DNA of 64,000 nt from positions 30,554,852-30,618,851 of the forward strand of contig AP025048.1 in assembly GCA_036186865.1 (NCBI GenBank), written 5' to 3'. Source of the DNA: Eustoma russellianum. Lineage: Eukaryota; Streptophyta; Magnoliopsida; Gentianales; Gentianaceae. The notes under the pieces were generated by a model. The model saw nothing but the letters and a program-made list of their open reading frames with translations, made no database searches and was not told the DNA's origin. Within the stretch, counting starts at the first letter, position 1; every line of letters starts with the position of its first letter. Made by a program: the position numbers and the translations under genes. Shown here in pieces: positions 1 to 10,267 of this stretch.

Positions 1-77
1 AAATTCCCCCTTTGTTACTTTGTTCAGTGATTCGATTAAACGGTCACTAGTTAGGAATTTAACAAATAACTCTAACA
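1..77 (+). repeat. 3' end of the 5' LTR of element D (partial)
   Basis: This is the terminal 77 bases of an LTR, ending in CTAACA just before a primer binding site. It aligns with the last part of the D 3' LTR at about 25435-25511. The rest of the LTR lies upstream of the window. Confidence 0.75.
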
Positions 78-79
78 AG

Positions 80-91
80 TGGTATCAGAGC
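80..91 (+). other. Primer binding site of element D
   Basis: TGGTATCAGAGC, two bases after the LTR end. This is the usual plant copia PBS, complementary to the 3' end of initiator tRNA-Met, and it primes minus-strand DNA synthesis. Confidence 0.85.
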
Positions 92-1176
92 AGGTTTAAT
101 TCGAATCATTTTTATTAATCTGTTCATGATTAAAAGCTTTTGACAAAAATTTAATTTGTGTCGAAAGTTAGTTTTTTTCTATCGAAATAAAATCTGGTAA
201 AAAAGATACCATTTTTATATATAAAAAAGCTGCTAGGATTTGTGATCAAAAAGGGTCGCTAGCCCATTGGTAGCAGCCATCTCCTTGTTGTGAGAGGTCT
301 CCGGTTTGAATCCCTGGGGAAAAATGTTTTCTAGAATTTCATCTCAAGGAGGAACTTGGGCTTGGATCCATGTTCAACTCGGTCCGGTCCGATTCAGATT
401 GGGCTTCGGCCTAATTACAAATTTTTTAAAGGAAAACAAAGTAAATAATAATGATAATAATTCAATTATTATTGTTATTATTAAAGAATATTGAGGAAAA
501 TAGTAATAATAATAAATTATTATTATTCTTTTAAATAAATACAAAATAATAATAATTAAGGATTAAGTTTAATTTTTGTTTACTAGATTATTTGTTTTTT
601 TGTTTATTTATGTGTTATTTGTTCATTTATTTATTTATGTTATTCGTTCATGTTAATAATAAATAAATACAAGTAAAACAAGTTATAGTTTTGGGTTCCT
701 TTTGAAACTGACCCGGTTTCAAGTTGCACGGTCTGGGCTTTGACCCAAACCAAGGGGATTTAATGCTACCCCTTAAAGTAAAAATTAATGAAGGGGATTA
801 GTTGAACCGGACATGACCTAGACCCGTACCTAACCCAATTAGGACCTGAATCTTGTTTGACCTAGTTTGACCGAGTTCGACTAAGTTGATTCGATAGGTT
901 GAATTGACCGTGTTGACCATTTTGACCAGCACATAACCTGTATTATCTGGGTTTATAAATCAATGCGGTTTAAAGTACTCGTGATAGACGATTCATTGAG
1001 TTATGATACATACACCGTGCACATGATTCTGTCCAAGAAAACCGGTTCTTAAGCAAGACCATTTGTGACTCCACCGGTGGCCTGAGAATCATGTGGAATG
1101 ATAATACACCCTTATGGCAAGTGGGTGTTATCGAAACGGTTCATTTAACAGTCGATATAACTCATCATAAAGTTAT
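92..1176 (+). other. Element D leader, first segment
   Basis: Long AT-rich untranslated leader with no convincing ORF. It contains a tRNA-like Pol III promoter pair (253-320), a TAA/TTA inverted repeat near 504-527, and several TGACC/GACCCGG-rich stretches at 700-930. It stops at GTTAT (1172-1176), the target duplication of element A, and resumes at 19553 after the second GTTAT copy. Confidence 0.6.
253..320 (+). repeat. tRNA-derived SINE head or tRNA-like relic in the D leader
   Basis: TAGCCCATTGG at 260-270 fits the Pol III A box (TRGYNNANNGG). GGTTTGAATCC at 303-313 fits the B box (GGTTCGANNCC) with one mismatch. The 32-base gap between them is normal for tRNA genes and tRNA-derived SINEs. 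The part between could form a weak anticodon-like arm (TCTC/GAGA). No clean poly(A) tail or target duplication was found, so a SINE, a tRNA pseudogene and a chance match inside the leader all remain possible. Confidence 0.5.
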
Positions 1177-1874
1177 TATTGAGAAACCGGGTTTGAGTGA
1201 TTTGAAAATACATGATTTAAATGTTACGTGTTTACAAAATGCATGGAATAAGTGTTACTTGATATATGCACGTGATAAAAATGCTTTACATGTTTATATA
1301 TAATGTTTATCATACTAACATACCATGAAGCATTAAAGCTTACATCATATGACAAACATTTGTTGTCTTTATACTATTTTCAGGTGTCATGATTAATGAA
1401 CTAAACCAGTTCATTAAGTGAAGTGCATAAGGAAATGAACTAACTAGTTCATTAAATGAAGATATACTTGGAGAGAGCTATTTGACAATAAATGTGAAAA
1501 TGGAAAGTCTCCTCATCTCACACCCTCACACACGCCACATACATATACATATTATATATCCATATTTTTTACGACAAACTATATACTTATATTTCGACGT
1601 ACCACCGACACGTCATATATATTATAAACATATTTCGAAGTCTCACCACTATATATACCTCATATTTATGAGTATATACTGGTCTCGTATCATATATTAC
1701 AAGTCATAGTGCCATCAAAACTATAACGATATGTCACAAGGTCATAAACCGAAAAATGTTGTAACTTCACCGACATGTCACGTACTTACCATGTAAAGAT
1801 GGTCAGCCTATATACACCAAAAATACTCAAAACGTTCGTGATGCATATGACAAATTCAGACCCAAAGTCATACG
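1177..1874 (+). repeat. Element A 5' LTR, part 1
   Basis: The first 698 bases match the start of the 3' LTR at 16807 onward (GAGAAAYCGGGTTT..., the CATGAAGCATTAAA block and the paired TTAATGAACTA inverted repeats). The first dinucleotide is TA here but TG in the 3' LTR. It is interrupted after 1874 by element C. Confidence 0.8.
1870..1874 (+). repeat. Target site duplication of element C, left copy (ATACG)
   Basis: ATACG directly abuts the TGTAGG end of element C; the partner ATATG is at 13280-13284. The single difference is a C-to-T change at a CpG. The uninterrupted A 3' LTR has CATACC at the same place, which confirms the insertion point. Confidence 0.8.
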
Positions 1875-4800
1875 TGTAGGATCTGCAAGGCACCAATAGA
1901 AGGGGGGGGGGGGTTGAATAGGTGGTGCGGAAAGTGTGGTTTTTAAAATGTTTAACACTAAACAACTCAACTTCTGAAAACAGATTCTGTTTTCAAGATC
2001 AGTTTTAAAACGTTTTTAAAAACAGGTTATAGGTCACCAAAAATTCTGAAATTTTGAGAGAACCTAGCTTCAGATGTTATGAGGGTCTCCTAAAAATTTC
2101 AAATTTAAATTCAACCTTTAACCCCTTCAACAATCGTTGGTGGTCAGATTGTGCAAATCTGCCAGAAACGGTACACTGTTTTGAAAAATTAATTCCTATT
2201 TGTACACAACTCCATATACTCTGAAAATTTAACCACTAACCCCTTATATGTTGTATTAAATGGGTTGAAACAGTTTTGAAAAATTCCTTCGGGAAGTTAG
2301 TCAAATACACTCAAAGTCGCAACCTTTGCAAGGCTGAAAATCAGACTGCGCTAGTCTCAGATCTTTGGATGTTTGAATGACTTATACTTATCCAAAAGGG
2401 TTGAAACTTGTGCCAAATTAACCCTAAGACGTGTGAATTTGTTTCTGGAAATTTTCGTAATTTTTGAAAGTCGTTTACTATTTTTACAAACGCAAACAAA
2501 AAGAGTAAATTGTGCAGTAACAGAAAATAAATGCTGAAAGTAAATGGCACCGAGAATTTTATACTGGTTCGGTTATAAACAACCTACTACAGTCTTCAAG
2601 GAACACCTTCCTTGGTTCACACTAGTCACACACATGCAATACACCTTACCACAGGGTTGATAGAGCTACACACTAACTCCAACCCTTTACAAACCTTGTA
2701 TGATGAATACAATTCTCACGAACACCACCACCTTGCAAGAATGAAGATTGATCACACCTTGATCAATCTTTTACAAAGATATAGAATATGTGGTGGTCTA
2801 TAACAAGCCTATTCAAGATTGAAAATATGAGTACAATAGGCTTTCAAGAAGAAGAAAGAAAGAGAGAGTAGAAGAAGAGAGGCTAGCGTTTTTGATCTCT
2901 TGAAAATGCAATGCTTGTTCTTATCTTGTTTTTGCTCATCTTCTTTCCTTTTAAGCACATATGCAGCCGTCCCCCTTGGTCTTTCCCCTCTTGAAAATTG
3001 TCTTCTAAGTCTTTGAGAGAATGTAAGACATCAATATGACATGGTCTTGCTTACTTGTCACCTCCTCATTGGATGATCATTTAATCTTTGCTTACTTGGC
3101 ACTTCATGATAGGTTGGATGTTGTCATCATTTGATGACTTGGAAAAATCTGAATATATCACTCAAAACATGTGCCAAAATCAACATAGAATAATTTCCAT
3201 AATACACAAGATTGTCACATAAATTTTTCAAGACAAAATTCTTCCCACACAAGGATAAAATCAGCCATAATGAGTGATTACCATGCTGAATTTTCAGCAT
3301 GTGATACATGGTGGTAAAGTTCAAAATACTTCCATTTTTCTTTGATTTTTCTTTTTAAAATAAATCATCAATTGATGGCAAATATCTTTATCAAATTGGA
3401 AATGAAATTTGGACACCCTTATGACCATAAATTCGGCCAAGACATATTGTACACATGCTGAAAAATTTCAGCATGTATGATATATAGGATATCACACTAT
3501 ATGGCTTTGAAACTTATTCAAAATGCTTCCAAAATATCTTCCAATTAATCACATAATTCAAGACACCAAATATCTGCATTTTAATTGAAAATTTTGGCCA
3601 GCCATATTTCAACATGCTGAAATTTTCAGCATGTGTTTCAAATGAGACAAAGTTTGAAACCTTACCATTTGTTGCTTCTTTCTTTAATTCACCAACATTG
3701 TATGATTGATTCTTGACCAACCAATATGCTAACAAGGCTCCACCTCAGCTGGAATAGGCGTGTATACATGTATATGCATGTGCTGAAATTTATTTTTTGC
3801 TAACTTTGTAAAATAGTGCACATTTAATAATACACACATGTTATATTCCAATCAGCCCTTAATTTAATTTTCTAGAACACTTTAAGATGTATGACATATG
3901 TAAAAAGTGTCTAGATACGTGTCATATGATGTGCCAAAAATGTTTCATGCATTGTGTACGTAGAAAATCGAATTTTCGATATTTATCGATTACCTGATTT
4001 TTCTCTAATTAAATTCCAAATTTTTGCACATGTTATATATATTATGTTACACATAATATATATAATATATACTTTAACTCTCAGCACTTGGCTGGTCTAA
4101 AGTGGCGCCATTAACATGTGACAAAATTAAAATTGAAATCTCCACAATTTGGCCTTAATGTGGGGTGATTTGTGTGTGCCAACATGGAAAGAATTTTTGA
4201 CTGAAAATATTACCATAGGCACAAAATTTATGATAATTTTTGAGGTGTAGGGGCTGGCCATCTATTTATGGCAAGTACGTGACACGTTGGCGAAGTTTCG
4301 GTATTCGCCCGATACGACAATTTTCGATTTAGAACCTTTTAACGTGTCGTATTTAATTTGTCATCACCATGAATTATATCATATGATATAAGACCTGAAT
4401 ATACTCATAAATATGAGTTAAGTATAGTGGTGTGATGTTAACGTACGTACGTAAAATATATAACGTGTCGGTAGTACTTTGGAATACATGTGCATGTGCC
4501 TTTTTTAAAAAATCTGAAAATATATATTTATATATGTGTGTGGCCGTGTATATTAATGAGGGGAGGAGGAGAAAACTTTCCTTCCTTAGCCTTGTTGCCT
4601 TTGTGCCTTCTCCAAATGTAGCTTCCTTCCATGAACTACTTAGTTTTATTAACTAAGTTCTTTACTTAATGAACTAGTTTAGTTCATTAATGGTGGCACC
4701 TGAAAATAGTGTAAACACAACAAATGTTTGTCATATGATGTAAGCTTTAACGCTTCATGGCTCGTTAGTACGGCAACATTATATATGAGCTAAATAAGGC

Positions 4801-4887
4801 AAGTAATAAGCAATATCATGCACACGTTTTATGTCATTCATTTAAATCACATATTTTGAAATCACTCAAACCCCCTTTTTCTCTACA
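1875..4887 (-). repeat. Element C 3' LTR
   Basis: 3013 bp, nearly identical to 10268-13279. It has a G-rich run near its 3' end (about 1901-1914) that is longer than in the partner LTR, three perfect CATGCTGAA palindromes (3282-3301, 3453-3476, 3612-3634), and TTAATGAACTA inverted repeats near its 5' end (about 4640-4690). Small ORFs that repeat in both LTRs are fortuitous. Confidence 0.9.
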
Positions 4888-4900
4888 ATCCCCCCTTTTG
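4888..4900 (-). other. Element C polypurine tract
   Basis: Read on the minus strand this is CAAAAGGGGGGAT immediately before the LTR start TGTAGA. It is the primer site for plus-strand DNA. Several further GGGGGAG-type tracts lie upstream of it between about 4940 and 5085. Confidence 0.7.
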
Positions 4901-5137
4901 ATAATTTTCAAAATAACTCATGTACATGATTTAAATTCTATCGCTCCCCCTTCAATCATGCATAAATTTGAAATTTGAATTTTAAATTTCAAATCCGGCT
5001 CCCCCTTGATTTGTGCAATCAGTATCAATTAATTAGTGTCTCTCTCCCCCTTAAATCATGCTTTCTCTCCCCCTTTATTTTGAAAAGTAAATCAAAAGAT
5101 TCCTGTAAATAAGGAAAGAAAATCAAATCACGTCAAA

Positions 5138-6658
5138 TCAAATCATATCAACTGAAATCATGCCTAATTTGGAACGAAGAGATTCATACGTGGCTTGATT
5201 TAAGGCTTTTGTAAAGATATCTGCTACTTGTGCTTCTGTGCGTACGTGATCTATGACGATATCACCATTGTTTATGTGATCACGAAGAAAGTGATAGCGT
5301 ACTTCTATATGCTTAGCCTTAGAGTGTAACACGGGGTTCTTAGACAAATTAATGGCACTCATACTATCACAATATATAGGAATTCTATTTACGGTAATTC
5401 CAAAGTCCGAGAGTTATTGTTTTATCCACAACAACTGTGTGCAATAAAGGCTAAGTGCCATGTACTCAGCCTCAGTAGTGGACAAAGCAACGCTTGCTTG
5501 CTTTTTGGAAAACCATGAAATGAGTGAGTTTCCTATAAATTGGCAAGTCCCACTCGTGCTCTTTCTATCTATTTTGCAGCCACCATAATCTGCATCAGTA
5601 TAAGCATGTAAGTTAAATTCGGAATCCTTATCGTACCAAATTCCTAAGGTGGGCGTGTGCTTAATATAGCAAAAGATTCTTTTTACCGCATTATAATGAG
5701 ACACCTTAGGTTGACTTTGAAAACGTGCACACATGCATACACTAAACATAATATCAGGCCTACTAGCCGTTAAATATAGCAAAGAACCAATCATAGATCT
5801 ATATAAGCCATTATCAAAGTCTTTACCATGTTCATCTTTGTCCAATTTAGTAGTGACACTCATAGGGGTGGGGGATGGTTTCAAATTTTCAAAGTTGAAC
5901 TTTTTAATCATGTCATTGACGTATTTTGCTTGACTTATGTGAATCCCTTTAGTCGTTTGCTTAATCTGCAAGCCGAGAAAATAGTTAAGTTTGCCAACCA
6001 TAGACATTTCAAATTCTGATTTCATGCAATTTTCAAAATCTTCAACAAGTCTATGTGAGGTAGAACCAAAAATAATGTCATCAACATAGATTTGAATAAT
6101 AAGTAAATCCGATTTGTCTTGTTTCAAAAATAGTGTACTATCTATAGTACCTCGTTTAAAATTATTTTCTAAAGGGAAAGTAGCAAAACGATCATACCAT
6201 GCTCTCGGTGCTTGCTTTAGGCCATATAGTGCCTTCTTTAGTTTGTACACGTGATCGGGATGTTTCAAATCTTCAAAACCTGGTGGTTGCTTCACGTATA
6301 CTTCTTCTTGTATAAATCCGTTTAGGAATGCACTTTTTACGTCCATTTGATATAATTTTAAATCTTTCATGCAAGCAATAGCAAGTAAGAGTCGTATGGC
6401 TTCTAAACGTGCTACGGGTGCAAATGTTTCATCGTAGTCAATTCCTTCTTCTTGATTATAGCCTTGTGCTACAAGTCTAGCTTTATTCCTAACGACTTTT
6501 CCTTCTTCATTCATTTTATTCCTAAACACCCACTTTGTGCCTATTATAGTCTTATCTTGTGGCCGGGGCACTAAATCCCATACATCGTTTCTAACGAATT
6601 GATTAAGCTCATCATGCATAGCCTCATTCCAAGAAGAATCACTCAAAGCATCATGCAC
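5138..6658 (-). pseudogene. Element C reverse transcriptase and RNase H
   Basis: The C-terminal half of a copia pol polyprotein. It holds the RVT_2 core (GTKWVFRNK, KARLVAQGY, ETFAPVARLE, QMDVKSAFLNG, YGLKQAPRAWY) and the catalytic box YVDDIIFG at about 6069-6089. The TASRPDIMF connection follows, then RNase H with AYTDADYGG, KSTSGTCQF and STTEAEYMAL. Reading is in one frame but stops at a single TAA (5414-5416) after LLWIKQ. The same frame resumes and ends with the usual tail (KHIEVRYHFLRD, VADIFTKAL). Another stop lies just upstream of 6658. The function would be cDNA synthesis inside a virus-like particle, but these breaks make it non-functional. Confidence 0.85.
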
Positions 6659-6797
6659 ATTTTTGGGTTCAATTTAAGAAACCATAGCATGGAATTCATT
6701 TATCTCATCCGAAGTAATTCTTCTACGTGGTAGCACACCGTGAGTGAGGTCGCCTATGATGAGATCATGTGGGTGATCTCTATGCCATCTTGGTTGA

Positions 6798-7868
6798 TTA
6801 TTTTCTGTTTTCATGTATTTCTATGTGATCATGCATTTCTAGTGTGTCATTCATGTCATGCATATCAAATATACCATCATCTTCATTCAGCACGGGTTTT
6901 AATTCAAAGTCATCGTCGTATTCTTTATCTTTATCAATCTCACCGAATTCATTGAATTTCACATGAATGGATTCTATGATTTGTCTAGTGAGAGGATCGT
7001 AACATCTATATGCTTTTGAATTTATAGAATAACCAACAAAGATGCATTCAATTGATTTGGATTCAAATTTATCTAAATTGTCTTTTGTATTCAAAACAAA
7101 ACACTTGCATCCAAACACACGAAAATAGTCAATCTTAGGCATACGATCATTCAATATCTCATAAGGCGTCTTGTTTATTTTCTTTCTTATAGATAGGCGA
7201 TTTACTATATAGCATACACAATTTACGGCTTCCGCCCACAGAAATCTAGGTAATTTATTTTCACATAACATAGTCCTAGCTATTTCTTGTAATGTTTGAT
7301 TCTTTCTTTCTACTACTCCATTTAATTGTGGAGTTCTAGGTGGCAAAAACTCATGCTTAATTCCCTTTTATTCGCAAAATGAAATCATGTCTTTGTTTTT
7401 AAATTCACCTCCTCTATCGCTTCTTATCTTTTTCACATTGACACCATATTGATTTTCAAGTTGTTTAATTAATTTCGCAATTTCAACGGCACTATCATGC
7501 TTATGTGCAAGAAATAAAATCCAAGTATAACGAGAAAAATCATCAACAATCACGCATGCATAGTGGCGCCCACCTAGGCTTGTAGTGCGACTAAGACCAA
7601 GCAAATCAATGTGTAGTAGTTCTAAGACTCTAGTCGTGCTTATTTCATTTTTAGGCTTAAGTGACTCACGTGTTTGTTTGCCTTTTATGCAAGATTCACA
7701 CAACTGAAAGTTGTCTAAATCAAGTGTAGGCAATCCTCGTACTAAGTTCTTTCGTTGAAGTTTTTCTAGTGTGGAAATACCAATGTGTCCTAAACGTCTA
7801 TGCCATAAATTCACATTGGGTTCATTTGACATAAAGCACTTAACTTTAGCGTCTACCACATCATCCAT
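6798..7868 (-). pseudogene. Element C integrase (with GAG-pre-integrase zinc region)
   Basis: It starts with the pre-integrase motif LWHRRLGHIG and CESCIKGKQT, which forms the HHCC zinc-binding region. The rve catalytic core follows, with the acidic triad in HIDLLG, IRSDRGGEF and NGVVERKN. After that come the FLWAEAVN and FGCKCFVLN segments typical of copia integrases. A TAA (7366-7368) interrupts the core after SFCE. The frame differs from both the protease upstream and the RT downstream, so at least two indels separate them. It would join the cDNA to host DNA. Confidence 0.85.
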
Positions 7869-7929
7869 AGAAAGCGTAAAATGTTAACTTCTCGTTTTCC
7901 TTTTAAAACAGTTTCTCCATTTTTATTTA

Positions 7930-8235
7930 TTATATTGCAGTAAGGGTGAGTGAAGCACACATCAAAGCCATTGTCAATAAATTGAGAAATGCTAAGAAGA
8001 TTGTAAGATAAGTTGCTTCCAAATAGACGTTGGAGATTTGAAAAGTGCTTGGATTTTCTATCGTACCTTTTCCGATGATCTTGCCTTCGTTGTTGTCTCC
8101 AAAGGTCACAGATCTGCCTTTTGTGACCTTCTTTAATTTTGTAAACAAGCTCGGGTCACCCGTCATGTCCCTCGAGCAGCCACTGTCAAGGAACCACTTT
8201 ATAGTTGTATCTTTCGATGTGTGGGCTCCCTGCAA
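7930..8235 (-). pseudogene. Element C aspartic protease
   Basis: Contains the copia protease motif KWFLDSGCSRDMTGD (active-site DSG) and a FGDNNEGKIIGKG segment. It lies in a frame shifted +1 relative to gag, and the frame is lost again before the integrase. The first codons overlap a TTGCAGGG motif (8230-8235) that recurs at the same place in elements A and E. It would process the Gag-Pol polyprotein. Confidence 0.75.
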
Positions 8236-8290
8236 TGTGCAAAGATGATTTAGGTACCCTTTTAACTTTAGGTCCTTTCGAGTTAGTTAA

Positions 8291-10213
8291 TCACCTCTTG
8301 GTAAAAGTACCTTTCGGTACCCATACTTGGATGATCCTTCTCGGTCTAGCAAATGGCAAGAATGTAGATGAATGTGTGATATAGTAGACATGTGGTGAAT
8401 GCACTTTGGGCCTTTGCCCAAGAACTCCTTTATACTCATTAAATGAAGGACGTTTTTGATAGGTCCTTGTGTGTGTGTGCGTAGTGCATGGATGATATGA
8501 ATGTCATGTATGTATTACTCTTTTCTTTTTATATCTATATGGTGCAAAGTTGTATTTCACATGATGTGAAGATGAAGTGGGGCGTGATGAGGAAAGGGGC
8601 GGTTTTTGCGTCATCTTAGACACCACTTGAGGCTTTGGGGTGTCTACTTTCTTAGACACAACAAACTTAGTTGGTTTGGTTGATACTTCATTAGTATCAA
8701 CGTATCCCAAACCCGTTTTGTCACTGTCATGCTTTTGAGATAAGATAATACGATGCTGCATGTTAGATCCCGTATCAAACTGTTTCATCATTTTCTCTAG
8801 ATCTATATTCCTTGATTTCAAATTTGAAATCTCGGATTTCATTTCGTTATTTTGAGTGGTTAATGATGAGATCTCTGTCTTTAATGCAGTGATGATGCAT
8901 GATGACTCTTTCTTTGAATCGTTTAATTGAGAGACAAGATTCTCGTTAGAAGATTCTAATAGTTTCTTATCTTCAATTAATCGCTTCTTTTCCTTAGCGA
9001 GAGTCTTAGTGAATTTATGCAATTCTAAATACTGACTAAAAAGATCATCATAAGAAGGCTCAGAGTCAGAATCAGAATCAGATGATACCTCATTAGATGC
9101 TTTGGACATAAAGCATACTTGAGCAGTCTCTTCTTCGGTCTCAGTCTCGGAATCCGATGAATCACTCCAGGTGGAGGCCTTTAGAGCACGTTTCCTTTGC
9201 TTGGGTTCTGAGACGGGTCTATTCTTGTTCCGCTCTTTATCAGGGTATTTAGTTGTTTGTTTTTCTTTATTGGGGCAGTCATATGATAAATGTCCAAGTT
9301 TGCCACATTCATAACATTTAACATCTTTATCATTTGACTTGTTCTTATTTCTTTTCATTGTAGTGCCCTTATTTTTGTTTCTAAATGACCTTCTCATAAA
9401 TTTCCTTAAGCCTTTAGCCAATAGAATTAGGTCATCGTTATCCGATTCAGAATCGCTATCATCTACGTGATCGGAAGAAGTAGAGACGTATTCATTTGAT
9501 TTAAAAGCAATAGCTTTACCTTGTTTAGATGATTCCGATTTCCGTATGGTGAGTTTATTTTCATACACCTTAAGAGATCCAATTAACTCTTCCATCTTTA
9601 TTGAGTTCGTTTCTTTGCTTTCTTCTATTGCAGTTACTTTAGGATCCCATTCTGACGGAAGGCTTCGTAAGACTTTCTGTACTTTTTCCTGCATGGTAAA
9701 AGCTTTACCAAGAGACTCAAGAGAGTTATAGATGTTAGTCAAACGAAGATCCATATCAACAATAGATTCATTAGGCAATAGTTTAAACGACTCAAGTGTA
9801 GACATAAGCATGTTTATCTTTGACTCTTTAACTTGACTCGTGCCTTCGTGTTTCAATTCTAGTATCTTCCACATTTCTTGTGCACTCGAATAGTTTGAGA
9901 CATAACTAGACTCACTTTTACTTAATCCATTCAAGAGCAATTGCATAGCCCTAGCATTCATGCTAAGTTTCTTTTTATCATCACTTGTGTATTCTTGTTT
10001 AGGTTTGACAACTTCTAGTGTGACTCCGTCTACTGTGGATAAATTAGATGGAACAAAAGGACCATCTTCTATAATCGGCCAAAGATCTATATCTATAGCC
10101 ATAAGAAAAAGCTTCATTCTTAGTTTCCATTGAATAAACGACTCACCGTCAAAAAGTGGAGGCCTTTGGCTCGACATACCTTCTTGCTCGGTTTTGAGAT
10201 TTGTGGTTGCCAT
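8291..10213 (-). pseudogene. Element C gag (nucleocapsid/capsid)
   Basis: The likely start is the ATG at 10213 (MATTNLKTEQEG), since C2 begins the same way at 46064. The longer frame from 10261 begins only because a PBS mutation created an ATG. It has an N-terminal UBN2-type capsid region (RPPLFDGESFIQWKLRMK), an acidic serine-rich linker, a CCHC zinc knuckle CYECGKLGHLSYDC near residue 300, and a long coiled coil after the knuckle (TLAKEKKRLIEDKKLLESS onward). The frame is open to a TGA at 8504-8506. Comparison with A shows this was CGA (Arg), so it is a CpG nonsense change, and a CA-repeat slippage follows at about 8470-8483. The gag homology continues to VWVPKGT and a TGA at 8291. Confidence 0.8.
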
Positions 10214-10253
10214 CTCACTGAATCGTTGGATCCTTTGTAGTGAGTGTTCCTGC

Positions 10254-10265
10254 GCTCTCATACCA
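10254..10265 (-). other. Element C primer binding site (mutated)
   Basis: Minus-strand TGGTATGAGAGC, two bases inside the 5' LTR. One base differs from TGGTATCAGAGC; the intact version is present in C2. Confidence 0.8.
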
Positions 10266-10267
10266 CT

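Noticed and set aside
306..494. 62-codon ORF at the window start
   Set aside because: Lies in the AT-rich D leader over the B box; no conserved residues, ends in low-complexity Asn/Ile.
2612..2803. Conserved 63-codon ORF, repeated identically in frame at 11004-11195
   Set aside because: Both copies lie at the same position of the two C LTRs, on the strand opposite to the element. Identity reflects LTR duplication, not coding selection.
10214..10261. Extended N-terminus of the C gag from 10261
   Set aside because: The ATG exists only because the PBS changed from TATCAG to TATGAG. C2 and the family pattern start at MATTN.
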